From Flavobacterium tructae (GTDB lineage: Bacteria > Bacteroidota > Bacteroidia > Flavobacteriales > Flavobacteriaceae): 64,000 nt of DNA. Both the position numbers and the translations under genes were made by a program. The DNA lies in the NCBI RefSeq assembly GCF_002217475.1, contig NZ_MUHH01000011.1:30797-94796 (forward strand). The letters run 5' to 3'. A model generated the notes under the pieces. The model was not told where the DNA came from, did no database searches, and worked only from the letters and a program-made list of their open reading frames with translations. Of the stretch, positions 18,647 through 28,711 are shown one piece after another (the stretch's first letter is position 1; the number at the start of each line of letters is the position of its first letter).

Positions 18647-19483
18647 ATGACAGTACTTACGTTTACCCTGATTATGATTCTTGGTGCTTTTTTAGCAGGT
18701 TTTATTGGCTCATTATCAGGTTTAGGTGGCGGGATTATCATAATTCCACTTTTAACAGTCATTCTTGGCGTTGACATTCATTATGCAATTGGTGCAGCCT
18801 TGGTTTCCGTAATTGCAACTTCTTCAGGTTCAGCTGCAGCTTATGTGAGAGAAGGAATCACCAACATGCGATTGGGTATTTTTCTGGAAATTGCCACCAC
18901 AATAGGTGCTGTTTGCGGAGCCCTGCTTTCAACCATCGCTCCTACTTCGTTTATTGCCGTTTTATTCGGGCTTACTTTAATTTTCTCGGCTATCAATTCG
19001 CTTCGTAAAAAAGAAGAACATATTGTTTTAGAATCTAGTCCTTTGGCTAAAAAACTAAAATTAGAAGGCACTTATCCTGCACATGATGGCAAAGTTATTC
19101 ATTACGGAACTAAAAATGTTATAGGAGGTTTTAGTATGATGGGAATTGCCGGAATGATGTCCGGTTTATTAGGAATTGGTTCCGGAGCTTTTAAAGTAAT
19201 CGCCATGGACAATATTATGAGAGTTCCGTTTAAAGTTTCTACTACCACCAGTAACTTTATGATGGGAGTTACTGCAATGGCAAGTTCTGTCATTTACATT
19301 CAGAAAGGATACATCGAACCCGGAATCTGTATGCCTGTAGTGGTTGGTGTGCTTTTTGGAGCGATGGCAGGAGCGAAAGTTCTCGTGAAAACAAATCCTA
19401 AGAAACTGAGAATATTCTTTGCCTGTCTCATCTTTGTATTGGCAGTAAATATGATCTATAACGGAATTAATGGAAAAATCTAA
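18647..19483 (+). CDS. TauE/SafE family sulfite/anion exporter
   Basis: Membrane protein of 278 residues with about eight helices in two similar halves. The family motifs GFIGSLSGLGGGIIIIPLL (half 1) and GMMSGLLGIGSGAFKVIAM (half 2) are clear. Members move sulfite, sulfoacetate or related small anions across the inner membrane. Its last codons overlap the start of the DUF1634 gene, the usual partner of this branch, so the two are translationally coupled and probably form one complex. No sulfur metabolic genes are seen nearby, so the substrate stays open. Confidence 0.92.
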   Translation: MTVLTFTLIMILGAFLAGFIGSLSGLGGGIIIIPLLTVILGVDIHYAIGAALVSVIATSSGSAAAYVREGITNMRLGIFLEIATTIGAVCGALLSTIAPTSFIAVLFGLTLIFSAINSLRKKEEHIVLESSPLAKKLKLEGTYPAHDGKVIHYGTKNVIGGFSMMGIAGMMSGLLGIGSGAFKVIAMDNIMRVPFKVSTTTSNFMMGVTAMASSVIYIQKGYIEPGICMPVVVGVLFGAMAGAKVLVKTNPKKLRIFFACLIFVLAVNMIYNGINGKI

Positions 19484-19877
19484 GACTATGCAACACGAAA
19501 AATTTGGAGAAAAAGATTTTCAAACCATTATCGGAAATTTATTGCGCTATGGCGTCTGGATTTCTTTATCCGTAGCTTTTATTGGTGGAATTGTTTACTT
19601 AATGCATCATAGTACAGACATTGAAGATTATTCGGTCTTTCATGAAAATGACCGTAATATCTTTGAAGTAATTTCGGCAATTTATCAGGGTGTAATTCAG
19701 GGAAACGGTGAATCTTTAATCTTTTTTGGAATTATTCTGCTTTTTCTAACCCCGGTTTTACGTGTTTTACTATCACTATTTTCGTTTTTACTGGAAAAAG
19801 ATTATCTGTATGTAGGCATCACCTTAATAGTTATTGTGATTATTCTGATTAGCGTTTCCTTTGGTTTTTCTCATTAA
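19470..19877 (+). CDS. DUF1634 domain membrane protein, TauE/SafE partner
   Basis: Membrane protein of 135 residues with three helices (about 27-46, 80-100, 108-130) and the DUF1634 opening segment IIGNLLRYGVWISLSVAFIG. The first ATG overlaps the exporter by 14 bases; a second ATG at 19488, just after the exporter stop, would give 129 residues and is equally plausible. DUF1634 genes commonly follow TauE/SafE genes, and the function is probably accessory to the exporter. Confidence 0.88.
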   Translation: MEKSKTMQHEKFGEKDFQTIIGNLLRYGVWISLSVAFIGGIVYLMHHSTDIEDYSVFHENDRNIFEVISAIYQGVIQGNGESLIFFGIILLFLTPVLRVLLSLFSFLLEKDYLYVGITLIVIVIILISVSFGFSH

Positions 19878-19880
19878 TTA

Positions 19881-20103
19881 TAAGCTTTAGGCACTAAGCT
19901 TTAGGCTTTCTTAAAAAGCTTACTGCTTAAAGCCTAAGGCTAAAAAAAATAATAACCGCGATAAGTATTGGGCTGTAGGCTTTCTAAAAAAAGCATATTG
20001 CTTAAAGCTTAAAGCTATAAAAATACTAACCGCGATAAGCATTTGGCTGTAGGCTTAATAAGAAAGCGTATCGCCTAAAGCTTAAAGCCTAAAGCTATAA
20101 AAA
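19881..20103. repeat. Three 74-bp imperfect tandem repeats, each with an inverted core
   Basis: AACCGCGATAAG starts at 19954 and 20028, and GGCTGTAGGCTT at 19971 and 20045, so the period is 74 bases. Each unit holds arms like GCTTTAGGCTT and AAGCCTAAGGC or GCCTAAAGCTT that can fold back. The third unit ends in AGCTATAAAAA directly before the ATG at 20104, so the translation start region of the next gene is built from repeat sequence. Confidence 0.9.
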
Positions 20104-21126
20104 ATGGAAATAGGAATTGACAGTTTCGCTTCGGCGATGTATGGAGACCACAATATGCTAAGCAGTGTTGATGTAATGGAACAATTACTCCAAAGAATCG
20201 AGCTGGCAGATCAGGCCGGACTTGATGTTTTTGGTATTGGTGAACACCATAAAAAAGAATTTTTAGATTCGGCAACCGCTGTTATTTTAAGTGCTGCTGC
20301 GGCACGAACCAAACGCATTCGACTGTCAAGTGCTGTTTCAGTTCTAAGTGCTGCCGATCCGGTAAGAGTCTATCAAAGTTTTGCGACTCTTGATTTAATT
20401 TCAAAAGGAAGAGCCGAAATTGTAGTAGGCCGAGGGTCTTCCATTGAAGCTTACCCTCTTTTTGGATTTAATCTGAATGATTACGATGAACTTTTTAAAG
20501 AAAAATTAGATCTCTTGCTTCAAATCAGAGACAATGAATTTGTGACCTGGTCGGGAAAATTTCGTCCGTCCATAAATAATCTTCCGGTTTATCCCAGAGC
20601 TTTGCAAGAAAAACTTCCTGTATGGCTGGGTGTTGGCGGAACTCCTGAATCATTTATCCGCGCCGGATCGTTAGGGCTTCCCTTGATGGTCGCAGTTATT
20701 GGGGGTCAGACTCATCGTTTTCGTCCTTTAGTTGACTTGTATCGTGAAGCAGGAAAAGCTGCGGGTTATCAACCCGAAGAACTTAAAGTGGGTCTACATT
20801 CACCCGGATTTGCTGCAAATACAACCGAAAAAGCTATTGAAGAATATTATCCCGGTTATGCTGAACTTTGGACAAAATTAGGCTTGGAACGCGGTTGGCC
20901 GCCCGTGACCAAAGCCAAATTTGACGGATTAATTGACGATCTGGGTGTATTGGTTGTGGGAGGTCCTGAACGCATTGCTGATAAAATTTTGCGTCACAGC
21001 GAATCACTTGGCGGTATTTCCAGATTCACCTTTCAAATGGACAATGCAGGTCTCACGCACACACAACTCATGACTGCTATAGAACTTATTGGTGCAAAAG
21101 TGATTCCGCTCATTCAAAAAGGGTAG
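20104..21126 (+). CDS. LLM class flavin-dependent oxidoreductase
   Basis: Luciferase-like monooxygenase fold of 340 residues, an FMN or F420-type TIM barrel. Seen are MEIGIDSFAS at the N-terminus, the segment GLDVFGIGEHHKKEFLDSA (the usual GEHH motif), RIRLSSAVSVLSAADPVRV and GRAEIVVGRGS. These enzymes oxidise small organic molecules with reduced flavin; the substrate cannot be read from the sequence, and there is no second (beta) subunit, so light emission is not expected. The gene is alone between the repeat array and a bidirectional terminator at 21185. Confidence 0.92.
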   Translation: MEIGIDSFASAMYGDHNMLSSVDVMEQLLQRIELADQAGLDVFGIGEHHKKEFLDSATAVILSAAAARTKRIRLSSAVSVLSAADPVRVYQSFATLDLISKGRAEIVVGRGSSIEAYPLFGFNLNDYDELFKEKLDLLLQIRDNEFVTWSGKFRPSINNLPVYPRALQEKLPVWLGVGGTPESFIRAGSLGLPLMVAVIGGQTHRFRPLVDLYREAGKAAGYQPEELKVGLHSPGFAANTTEKAIEEYYPGYAELWTKLGLERGWPPVTKAKFDGLIDDLGVLVVGGPERIADKILRHSESLGGISRFTFQMDNAGLTHTQLMTAIELIGAKVIPLIQKG

Positions 21127-21184
21127 TTTTTTTTTGCCACAGATTGCACAAATTAAAAGGATTTCTTATTTCATAACAACAAAA

Positions 21185-21217
21185 AAACCCGACAGGTTTC
21201 AAAAACCTGTCGGGTTT
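21185..21217. terminator. Bidirectional terminator between monooxygenase and TonB receptor
   Basis: A perfect 15-bp stem AAACCCGACAGGTTT / AAACCTGTCGGGTTT with a 3-base loop CAA, A-rich before and T-rich after. It serves the convergent genes ending at 21126 and 21270. The following 21220-21262 carries short tandem copies of CTTAGAACC, a simple repeat. Confidence 0.88.
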
Positions 21218-21269
21218 ACTCTTAGAACCTTAGAACCTCAGTACCTTAGAACCTTAGAACCTAAAAAAA

Positions 21270-23666
21270 TTAAAACTTATACGTTACCCCCACTCTAAAG
21301 TTTCTTGGCGCTTCTGTTTGCCAATAGTAAGCAGAAAGCCACTCATAGTAAGATCCGCTGTAAAGGTATTTATCCAAAATGTTAAAGACGTTGGCAGTAA
21401 CTTTAAACTTTCCGGTTTCATAAGATAACCCTCCATCCAGTTTAAAATAGTTTGGTAAGCTTATAGCTCCTACACTCCAACTGTCTGTCTGACGGCCCGC
21501 AAGATAAGTCCCTCCTATAGAAGCTCCTAATCCTTTTAACTTTCCGCTTTGAATGCTGTAGTTCAACCACGCATTTGCAGTATGTTTGGCAAAGCCCGGT
21601 ACTACTGAACCAACTACAATAGTTTTAACTACTGAACTTGTAACTACAGATTCTGTAAAAGCATAATTGGCAATAAGGTTAAGTCCGTCTAATAATTTTC
21701 CTCTTACGTCAAATTCAACACCCTGTGCTCTTTTCTCTCCCAAAACAATTTTATAAACATCATTTGGTCCATTTTTAGGATCAGAAGTAAGCTCATTTTG
21801 TTTTACGATACGATAAGCCGACAATGTAGTACTCCATGATCCGTCAAACCAATCTTTCTTAACCCCAAATTCCAAATTATTTCCTGTAAGTGGTTTTACC
21901 TGATCCCCATTTTGAATAATTCCGGATTGTGGTATAAAAGCCTGATCGTATAAACCATATACAGCCAGATTATCAGTCACAGAATAACTAGCTCCCACAC
22001 GTGGCGTAATATGACTGTCAGATTCATCCGTTCCCCAACTGTTTTGACTAATCCAGGTGTATCGTGCCGCAAGAGTCAATCTCAACCTGTTTTCAAAAAA
22101 ACCTAACTCATCCTGAATGTAACCTGCAGCGTATTTTTGTCCTAGTCTACCTCCAATTCCGGCTCTAACAGAAAGCGGTGTTGCACGATCAAAAGCCGGA
22201 AAACCATTAGAAGGTGTACCATAATTTGGATGGTAAACATTAAATGGATTCGCTGCCGTATCAAGATCATGAGACTGTCCCCAATCTGCCATATAATCTT
22301 TATTCCCCAAATCTACACCACTTAGTATTTTATGCGTAACAGCTCCTGTATTGAACTTCCCATTTACGAATACCTGACCTAAATACATATTACTTTCTGC
22401 ATCCCAGATACCCACATTTCTAATAATGTTGCCTTTACCAAGGGTATTTTCACTGGAGCCAACGCTGGCAGGCCATGAACTGTATCCTTGCTGAATGTAC
22501 TTGAAATAAGAAGTTTGTGCTGTTAGTTTCCAGTTATCATCAAACTTATGCTCAAACATAAAATACCCGCTATGGTCCTGAATATTAGTATCCGGAATAC
22601 CAGGCTGTGTCAGAGTAAATCCAACCGGTAAAGTGGCATATCCATCAGATTTAGGTCCAAACACATAATAAGAACCTACCTCAGTCATGTTGGCATATTG
22701 AAAATTATACTCCGCCGTAATTTTTGTTTTATCATCAATCTGGTAGGTAAGTACCGGAGCAATTACATAACGGTTATTGTGTTCAAAGGAACGGTGCGAA
22801 CCTCTGTTTTGGGCTGCAGCATTAAAACGGTACAATAACTTTCCTTTTTTGTCCAATTTACCGTCAAGATCAATACTCGCTCTGTAAAAATCATAACTTC
22901 CCGCAATTACAGAAGCTTCACCCTTTGTCATTCCGGTTGGTTTCTTAGTTACCACATTGTACAATCCGCTTGGATCACCGCTGGAAAGCATAAATCCTGC
23001 CGGTCCTTTTACAAACTCGATATGATCTACAAAACTCATGTCTTCCGTAAGTGGCCCCCAGAAAGAAGTAACTACATTAAAACCATTACGGAACGCCTGA
23101 ACCTGCGAACCACGCATTTTTATATTGGTGTACAAATCTCCCCAATGTTCGGAGCGTACAGCGCCACTCACATTTCGGATTACTCCGTCACTCATACTCA
23201 CAATCTGCTGATCTTTTAATGTCTGACCGCTCACAATCTGAATATTCTGGGGAATTTCTAATACTGGTGTTTGAAGACGTAAAGATAAAGAAGGCTTGTC
23301 TTGCTTGTATTTGTTTTTAGTAATCACCACTTCGTCCAAATCTTCCTGGCTCTCCGCAAGCATGAAATTTTTAGTTGTCGTTTGCTTTGATGTCACTGTA
23401 ATTCTGTCTTCAACGGGACGAATTCCAACTGCACTGATGCTGATGGTATAACTGGCAGGCTTAACATTTTTAATTTCGTACTGTCCGTGTTCGTTCGTTA
23501 TAGCACTGTATCTTGTTCCTTTAAGAGCAACAGAAACACCTTCTGCCGGTACATTTCCCGTTAAAGAAACCCTTCCGGTTATTTTTCCGTTTTCCTGCCC
23601 CATCATCACTAATGAGTTTAGAAAAATCAGAAAAAATAAAACTTTTTTTATTCTCATGGTATTCAT
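21270..23666 (-). CDS. TonB-dependent siderophore-type receptor
   Basis: Outer membrane receptor of 798 residues. A signal peptide ends near LVMMGQ, residues about 27-110 are a carboxypeptidase-regulatory-like domain, and LDEVVITKNKYKQDK is the TonB-box region. The plug carries IPQNIQIVSGQTLKDQQI and GPAGFMLSSGDPSGLYNVVT, signatures of the TonB-siderophore group (FhuA/FoxA-like), and the barrel ends in FRVGVTYKF. There is no PepSY or Fe-reductase gene beside it. The start may be the ATG three codons later (MRIKKVLFF). A good promoter lies at 23697-23728. Confidence 0.94.
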   Translation of the reverse strand: MNTMRIKKVLFFLIFLNSLVMMGQENGKITGRVSLTGNVPAEGVSVALKGTRYSAITNEHGQYEIKNVKPASYTISISAVGIRPVEDRITVTSKQTTTKNFMLAESQEDLDEVVITKNKYKQDKPSLSLRLQTPVLEIPQNIQIVSGQTLKDQQIVSMSDGVIRNVSGAVRSEHWGDLYTNIKMRGSQVQAFRNGFNVVTSFWGPLTEDMSFVDHIEFVKGPAGFMLSSGDPSGLYNVVTKKPTGMTKGEASVIAGSYDFYRASIDLDGKLDKKGKLLYRFNAAAQNRGSHRSFEHNNRYVIAPVLTYQIDDKTKITAEYNFQYANMTEVGSYYVFGPKSDGYATLPVGFTLTQPGIPDTNIQDHSGYFMFEHKFDDNWKLTAQTSYFKYIQQGYSSWPASVGSSENTLGKGNIIRNVGIWDAESNMYLGQVFVNGKFNTGAVTHKILSGVDLGNKDYMADWGQSHDLDTAANPFNVYHPNYGTPSNGFPAFDRATPLSVRAGIGGRLGQKYAAGYIQDELGFFENRLRLTLAARYTWISQNSWGTDESDSHITPRVGASYSVTDNLAVYGLYDQAFIPQSGIIQNGDQVKPLTGNNLEFGVKKDWFDGSWSTTLSAYRIVKQNELTSDPKNGPNDVYKIVLGEKRAQGVEFDVRGKLLDGLNLIANYAFTESVVTSSVVKTIVVGSVVPGFAKHTANAWLNYSIQSGKLKGLGASIGGTYLAGRQTDSWSVGAISLPNYFKLDGGLSYETGKFKVTANVFNILDKYLYSGSYYEWLSAYYWQTEAPRNFRVGVTYKF

Positions 23667-23696
23667 AATTATTTGTATTGGTTTTTATTTCGCTGG

Positions 23697-23728
23697 CAAA
23701 AGTAAGGGCTAAAACATCGTTTTGCAAA
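23697..23728 (-). promoter_or_regulatory. Promoter of the siderophore-type TonB receptor
   Basis: On the minus strand TTTG (23728-23725), a 20-base spacer and TACTTTTG (23704-23697) match the Bacteroidota consensus exactly. The leader to the ATG at 23666 would be about 25 bases. Confidence 0.75.
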
Positions 23729-23867
23729 TTATTTTTAATTATTCTAAATAAATATAATTCAAAATCAAATCGTTAAATGCAATGGCAAGACCTATTATTT
23801 TAGATTTTAAATCCTTCAATAGTAAATAACTCTGCTTATCTTTAAGGACAAAAACACCACCTGAGTT

Positions 23868-25148
23868 ATGAATCACACAAACACAATCAAAAAAGTAGCT
23901 ATTGTGGGATACAACCGTATTCCGTTTGCAAGAGCTAATACCGCCTACGCCGAAGTTGGAAATCAACAAATGATGACCGCCGCTCTCGATGGTCTTGTAA
24001 CCAAATACAATCTGAAAGGAAAATTAATCGGTGAAGTTGCCGGAGGGGCCGTAATCAAACATACTTACGACAATAATCTAATGAGGGAATGTGTCCTGAG
24101 AACAACACTCGATCCCGCTACTCCTGCCTGCGATTTGCAACAGGCTTGTGATACCGGAATCGAAAGTGCCATTTATATCGCTAATAAAATTGCATTGGGA
24201 CAAATTGAATGCGGAATTGCCGGAGGTGTTGATTCTATAAGCGATATTCCGATGGCGGTGAGCGACAAACTTCGGAAAATTCTACTCCATGCCAGAAATG
24301 CAAAATCAATTACTGAAAAAATAAAGTTCTTTTTAAAAATTCGACCTGGAGATTTGGCTCCGCTGGTTCCCAAAAATGAAGAAGTTCAAACCGGACTTTC
24401 AATGGGAGGCCACACCGAAATCACTGCCAAACATTACAAAATCTCTCGCGAAGATCAGGACAACTTTGCACTTAAAAGTCATCTCAATATGGCGAAAGCC
24501 TATGATGATGGCTTTTTTAACGATATGATTACCCCCTTCAACGGACTTGACCGGGACAATAATTTAAGAAAAGACAGCACGCTGGAAAAATTGGCCAAGC
24601 TAAAACCAGCCTTTGACAAAATCAATGGAACTTTAACGGCAGGAAATTCAACTCCGCTAACGGATGGCGCTTCCTGCATTCTTTTAGCCAGTGAGGAATG
24701 GGCAAAAGAACACGATCTGCCCATTTTAGCTTACATCACCTTTGCTGAAATTGCTGCCATCGAATATGTCAAAAATCAGCAGAATCTTCTATTGGCTCCT
24801 TTGTTTGCTGTCAGTCGCATGCTTGATAAAGCAGGTTTGACCTTACAGGATTTTGATTATTATGAAATTCACGAAGCTTTTGCCGCTCAGGTTTTAGCCA
24901 CTCTGAAAATCTGGGAAAGTCCTGAGCTAAGTGCTCAAATTGGACTTCCTAAAACCCTCGGAGCAATCGATCGCGAAAAACTAAATGTGAAAGGAAGCAG
25001 TCTCGCAGCAGCACATCCTTTTGCTGCCACGGGAGGTCGTATCATTGGTGTTATGGCTAAACTGTTAAACGAAAAAGGGTCCGGACGTGGGCTGATTTCC
25101 ATCTGTGCCGCCGGAGGACAAGGCGTGACCATGATAATCGAAAAGTAA
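23868..25148 (+). CDS. Acetyl-CoA C-acyltransferase (thiolase)
   Basis: Thiolase of 426 residues, which joins or cleaves acyl-CoA units in beta-oxidation or acetoacetyl-CoA synthesis. The nucleophile is C94 in DLQQACDTGIESA, and the other catalytic motifs are DYYEIHEAFAAQVLA, HPFAATGGRI and CAAGGQGVTMI with the second active Cys. Length and the long loop near residues 140-165 resemble the FadI type more than short biosynthetic thiolases. No hydratase/dehydrogenase partner (FadJ-like) is adjacent, so it is a single-gene unit with its own terminator at 25173. Confidence 0.93.
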   Translation: MNHTNTIKKVAIVGYNRIPFARANTAYAEVGNQQMMTAALDGLVTKYNLKGKLIGEVAGGAVIKHTYDNNLMRECVLRTTLDPATPACDLQQACDTGIESAIYIANKIALGQIECGIAGGVDSISDIPMAVSDKLRKILLHARNAKSITEKIKFFLKIRPGDLAPLVPKNEEVQTGLSMGGHTEITAKHYKISREDQDNFALKSHLNMAKAYDDGFFNDMITPFNGLDRDNNLRKDSTLEKLAKLKPAFDKINGTLTAGNSTPLTDGASCILLASEEWAKEHDLPILAYITFAEIAAIEYVKNQQNLLLAPLFAVSRMLDKAGLTLQDFDYYEIHEAFAAQVLATLKIWESPELSAQIGLPKTLGAIDREKLNVKGSSLAAAHPFAATGGRIIGVMAKLLNEKGSGRGLISICAAGGQGVTMIIEK

Positions 25149-25172
25149 TTAATTCCTATCGTTGTAAGCAAC

Positions 25173-25213
25173 AAACCGGACAGGTTTTAAAAAACTGTCC
25201 GGTTTATTATTTT
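25173..25213 (+). terminator. Terminator of the thiolase gene
   Basis: An 11-bp stem AAACCGGACAG / CTGTCCGGTTT with an 11-base loop is followed by ATTATTTT. The core resembles the hairpins at 21185 and 29645. Confidence 0.8.
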
Positions 25214-25295
25214 AAAAAATCAAAACTGTAACAAAATCGAAAAAAAAGTCTCTATAGTATAAAAAATGCTAATCCATTAATCCAAACATTGCTAT

Positions 25296-26396
25296 ATGAG
25301 AACTTTAAAACTTATCACTTTACTCATTTTCACTTTCTTTTCATTTTCGAAAGTAAATGCTCAGACCACTCCAAACGACAGTATAAAACTGGATTACACT
25401 AAAATTTACTCGTTGGCTTTAGATGGCAATCCAAAATCAGCTTTGCCGCTATTGGAAATCGATACCAATAAAAAAATAGCTGATAAAGACTTAAAATTCA
25501 AAACCAACTTTGAAAACCGATTTAAGTTTACAGAAGACAAAAGTGATTTTCTGGAAACCCGAAAATCAAAAATAGATCAGCTATTAAAGATATACAGAGA
25601 TTACTGGCGTTTCTCTTTCCTGAACAAAGAAAAGAAAACCGATACACTGATCCTGAAAAACGTTTCGAATTTTCTTAAAACGAATTTCCCGTCTGCCAAA
25701 AACCTAACGCTTAACGAAGACAGCATCAATGTGTATCAAAAAAAATACATCGCAAGTTTAGGCTATCATACTACCGGATTTGGAAAAACAGGAGGTTTAT
25801 ATGACTTACTGGTTTGGAAAACAGAAAAAGACACCATCTATAAAGTTACCTATGATGGAAAAGAAACTCCAATTAAAATCTATTTTATGGATGATTTTGT
25901 CACCCTGGGCTGGAGCGAATATGCTACTCTGGGACGCTATTATCCTGCGGGCTGGGCTACAAAAGAAGCTTTGTTTTGCGTAAAAAAAGCCTATGACTTA
26001 AAATCCGAAAACTTTAGAGTAAGCTACATTGGTCACGAAGGAAGGCACTTTGCCGACTATAAACTATTCCCAAAATTAAAAGGGGTTGGTTCTGCCGATC
26101 TGGAATACAGAGGTAAATTAACTGAAGTTTCTCTTTATTCTCAGGAAGGTCTGATGAAACGATTGCAGTTTTTTATCAATACCGGAAACTATGATAGCGA
26201 TAATGGCCATTCAATAGCCGCTTATTGTGTGATAAGAGATTTATCAAGAGTTTTATTTGGAAACGATTTCGAAAAGGACATCAACAAATGGAAAGCAATT
26301 CCGGCAAGCAAAATAAATGAAGCTGCTGCTAAACTTTTGGCCGAAAACACAAAAGCACTTGAGAAAATCCCGAATGTAGAGAAATTCATCAAATAG
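25296..26396 (+). CDS. Secreted protein of unknown family with an HExxH motif
   Basis: A 366-residue protein with a clear signal peptide (cleavage near FSKVNAQT). I do not recognise the family. Residues 247-251 read HEGRH, an exact HExxH zinc-binding motif in the context YIGHEGRHFADYK, and E270 or E277 lies about 20-26 residues later, the distance at which gluzincins place their third ligand. The region just before it (TLGWSEYATLGRYYPAGWAT) is rich in aromatic residues. It stands alone on the plus strand. A periplasmic or secreted metallopeptidase is possible, but a chance motif cannot be excluded. Confidence 0.75.
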   Translation: MRTLKLITLLIFTFFSFSKVNAQTTPNDSIKLDYTKIYSLALDGNPKSALPLLEIDTNKKIADKDLKFKTNFENRFKFTEDKSDFLETRKSKIDQLLKIYRDYWRFSFLNKEKKTDTLILKNVSNFLKTNFPSAKNLTLNEDSINVYQKKYIASLGYHTTGFGKTGGLYDLLVWKTEKDTIYKVTYDGKETPIKIYFMDDFVTLGWSEYATLGRYYPAGWATKEALFCVKKAYDLKSENFRVSYIGHEGRHFADYKLFPKLKGVGSADLEYRGKLTEVSLYSQEGLMKRLQFFINTGNYDSDNGHSIAAYCVIRDLSRVLFGNDFEKDINKWKAIPASKINEAAAKLLAENTKALEKIPNVEKFIK

Positions 26397-26422
26397 TACT
26401 TACATAAGATATGAAAAGCATT

Positions 26423-26563
26423 AAACACATAGAAACATAGATTTGAATTCTAAAGAGAGGGTACAAAAGACAAAAACATTTCTTTCGTCCCGATGCATCG
26501 GGACATTTTATTTAAAGTGCAACGTCTTCTGTTCCGTTCGAAAACCTATGTCTCTATGTGTTA
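26423..26563. repeat. Dispersed inverted-end element, copy 1
   Basis: The left end AAACACATAGAAACATAGA is mirrored at the right by CTATGTCTCTATGTGTT. In the middle GTCCCGATGCATCGGGAC (26487-26504) is a perfect 18-bp palindrome. The reverse complement aligns along its length with the copy at 37382-37520. It carries no gene. The rest of the 387-bp gap up to 26783 holds nothing else that I can identify. Confidence 0.85.
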
Positions 26564-26783
26564 AAATAAAACCACAGAAATAAACCCAAAACCAGAAAAT
26601 CAGCTAAAACACTTTAAACCAACATACTAAACTCACAACCTAATTGTTTTTGAATTGTAATAAACAGTTCAAATAATAGTTTTTTCTTTACAAAAAATCA
26701 TTTTTTTATAGTAAATTAGACCTCCTTTTAAATCAAGTCACTTATAAAATTTGTGTATAAATTCATTTTAAACTAAAATAAAA

Positions 26784-28694
26784 ATGATTGACTCCAAAAT
26801 ACCCGAAGGTCCACTAGCCGATAAATGGAATAATTACAAAGCAAAAGCAAAGCTTGTAAATCCAGCCAACAGAAAAAAACTGAACGTTATTGTTGTTGGA
26901 ACCGGACTTGCAGGTGCTTCCTGCGCAGCATCTCTGGCTGAACAGGGTTATAATATTCAATCATTTTGTTTTCAGGATTCTGCCCGACGTGCCCACTCTG
27001 TGGCAGCACAAGGAGGAGTTAACGCTGCAAAAAACTACAAAAACGATGGCGACAGTACTTTCAGAATGTTTTATGATACCATCAAAGGTGGTGATTTCAG
27101 ATCGCGGGAAGCCAATGTATATCGTTTGGCTGAATGTTCCGCACATTTGATCGACCATGCTGTGGCGCAAGGCGTTCCTTTTGCCAGAGAATATGCCGGA
27201 TATTTAAACAACAGATCTTTTGGAGGTGTTCAGGTTTCGAGAACCTTCTACGCACGCGGACAAACCGGTCAGCAGCTTTTATTAGGTGCATATCAGGGAT
27301 TGTTGCGTCAGGTATCCTTAGGAAAAGTAACGATGCACACCCGTCATGAAATGCTGGAATTAGTAATTATTGACGGAAAAGCAAAAGGCATTATAGCCCG
27401 AAATCTCGAAACAGGAGCTTTAGAACGTCATGTTGCCGATGCAGTTGTACTGGCTTCGGGAGGCTACGGAAAAGTATATTATCTTTCTACACTGGCTATG
27501 GGCTGCAATAGTTCTGCCATCTGGCGAGCACATAAAAAAGGCGCTTATATGGCCGGAGTAAGCTGGATTCAGTTCCACCCTACCTCACTTCCACAACACG
27601 GAGCCAACCAATCTAAACTCACTTTAATGTCAGAATCATTGCGGAACGATGGTCGGATCTGGGTTCCGAAAAAAGCCGAGGACGCACGAAATCCCAATAC
27701 CATTCCCGAAGAAGAACGTGATTATTATCTCGAACGTCGTTACCCCTCTTTTGGAAATCTGGCACCACGTGATATTTCATCGCGGGCGGCTAAGGAACGG
27801 ATTGATGCCGGACATGGTGTCGGACCAATGAAAAACGCTATTTATCTCGACTTTTCAGATGCTATAAAAGCACAGGGGAAAAATACTATTGAAGCCAAAT
27901 ACAGTAATTTGTTCGCCATGTATGAAAAAATTACCGGTATCAACGCTTACAAAGAACCTATGCTAATTTCTCCCGCTGCCCATTTTACTATGGGTGGACT
28001 TTGGGTCGATTATGAATTAATGACCAGTATTCCCGGGCTATTTGCTTTGGGGGAAGCCAATTTTGCCGATCATGGCGCTAACAGACTCGGAGCGAATTCT
28101 TTGCTTCAGGCTTGCGTAGACGGCTATTTTATTGCTCCGTATACGATTCCGAATTATTTGGCAGGAGAATTAAACGCTCCAAAAGCAACCATCGACCACC
28201 CCGCTTTTGAAGAAGCCGAAAAATCCGTGAGAATGCAGCTCGATCGTTTTTTAAATAGCAAAGGCACCCTTTCAACCGATCACTTTCATAAAAAAATTGG
28301 ACGATTACTTTATGAAAAATGCGGTCTTTCGAGAAGCAAAGAAAAACTGGAAGAAGCCATTGAAGATATAAAAGCCCTGAAAGCTTCTTTTGAAAAAGAT
28401 TTACTGATTACCGGAGATGATACCTTAAACAGTGAACTCGAAAAAGCCGGAAGAATTGCCGATTACATAGAGCTGGCCGAATTAATGTGTTACGATGCTT
28501 TACAAAGAGAAGAATCTTGTGGAGCTCACTTTCGCGAAGAATACCAAACTACCGATGGTGAAGCAGTTCGAAATGATAATGATTTCTGCTATGTTTCAGC
28601 ATGGGAATGGAAAGGGGAAGCCAAACCGCCTGAATTGCACAAAGAACCTCTCGTATTTGAATCGGTTGAACTTGCAGTAAGAAGTTACAAATAA
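26784..28694 (+). CDS. Succinate dehydrogenase/fumarate reductase flavoprotein subunit
   Basis: Catalytic FAD subunit of 636 residues that interconverts succinate and fumarate. The dinucleotide site [10 protein letters not shown] is at 39-48. H71 in [17 protein letters not shown] is the usual covalent FAD attachment site. [12 protein letters not shown] and [17 protein letters not shown] are substrate and FAD-site signatures. The length fits the Bacteroidota type-B enzyme (SdhA). The iron-sulfur subunit follows after 17 bases, but the cytochrome b gene (SdhC) that normally precedes SdhA is absent; the gap before contains only a repeat element. Confidence 0.95.
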   Translation: MIDSKIPEGPLADKWNNYKAKAKLVNPANRKKLNVIVVGTGLAGASCAASLAEQGYNIQSFCFQDSARRAHSVAAQGGVNAAKNYKNDGDSTFRMFYDTIKGGDFRSREANVYRLAECSAHLIDHAVAQGVPFAREYAGYLNNRSFGGVQVSRTFYARGQTGQQLLLGAYQGLLRQVSLGKVTMHTRHEMLELVIIDGKAKGIIARNLETGALERHVADAVVLASGGYGKVYYLSTLAMGCNSSAIWRAHKKGAYMAGVSWIQFHPTSLPQHGANQSKLTLMSESLRNDGRIWVPKKAEDARNPNTIPEEERDYYLERRYPSFGNLAPRDISSRAAKERIDAGHGVGPMKNAIYLDFSDAIKAQGKNTIEAKYSNLFAMYEKITGINAYKEPMLISPAAHFTMGGLWVDYELMTSIPGLFALGEANFADHGANRLGANSLLQACVDGYFIAPYTIPNYLAGELNAPKATIDHPAFEEAEKSVRMQLDRFLNSKGTLSTDHFHKKIGRLLYEKCGLSRSKEKLEEAIEDIKALKASFEKDLLITGDDTLNSELEKAGRIADYIELAELMCYDALQREESCGAHFREEYQTTDGEAVRNDNDFCYVSAWEWKGEAKPPELHKEPLVFESVELAVRSYK

Positions 28695-28711
28695 TCAAAA
28701 GTTGAAGAAAC

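Noticed and set aside
19881..20103. Regular repeats that could suggest a CRISPR array
   Set aside because: Only three imperfect units with a continuous 74-base period and no unique spacers, and no cas gene in the window.
20104..21126. Bacterial luciferase (light-producing LuxA)
   Set aside because: Only the general luciferase-like monooxygenase fold is supported; no LuxB or aldehyde-supply genes are nearby.
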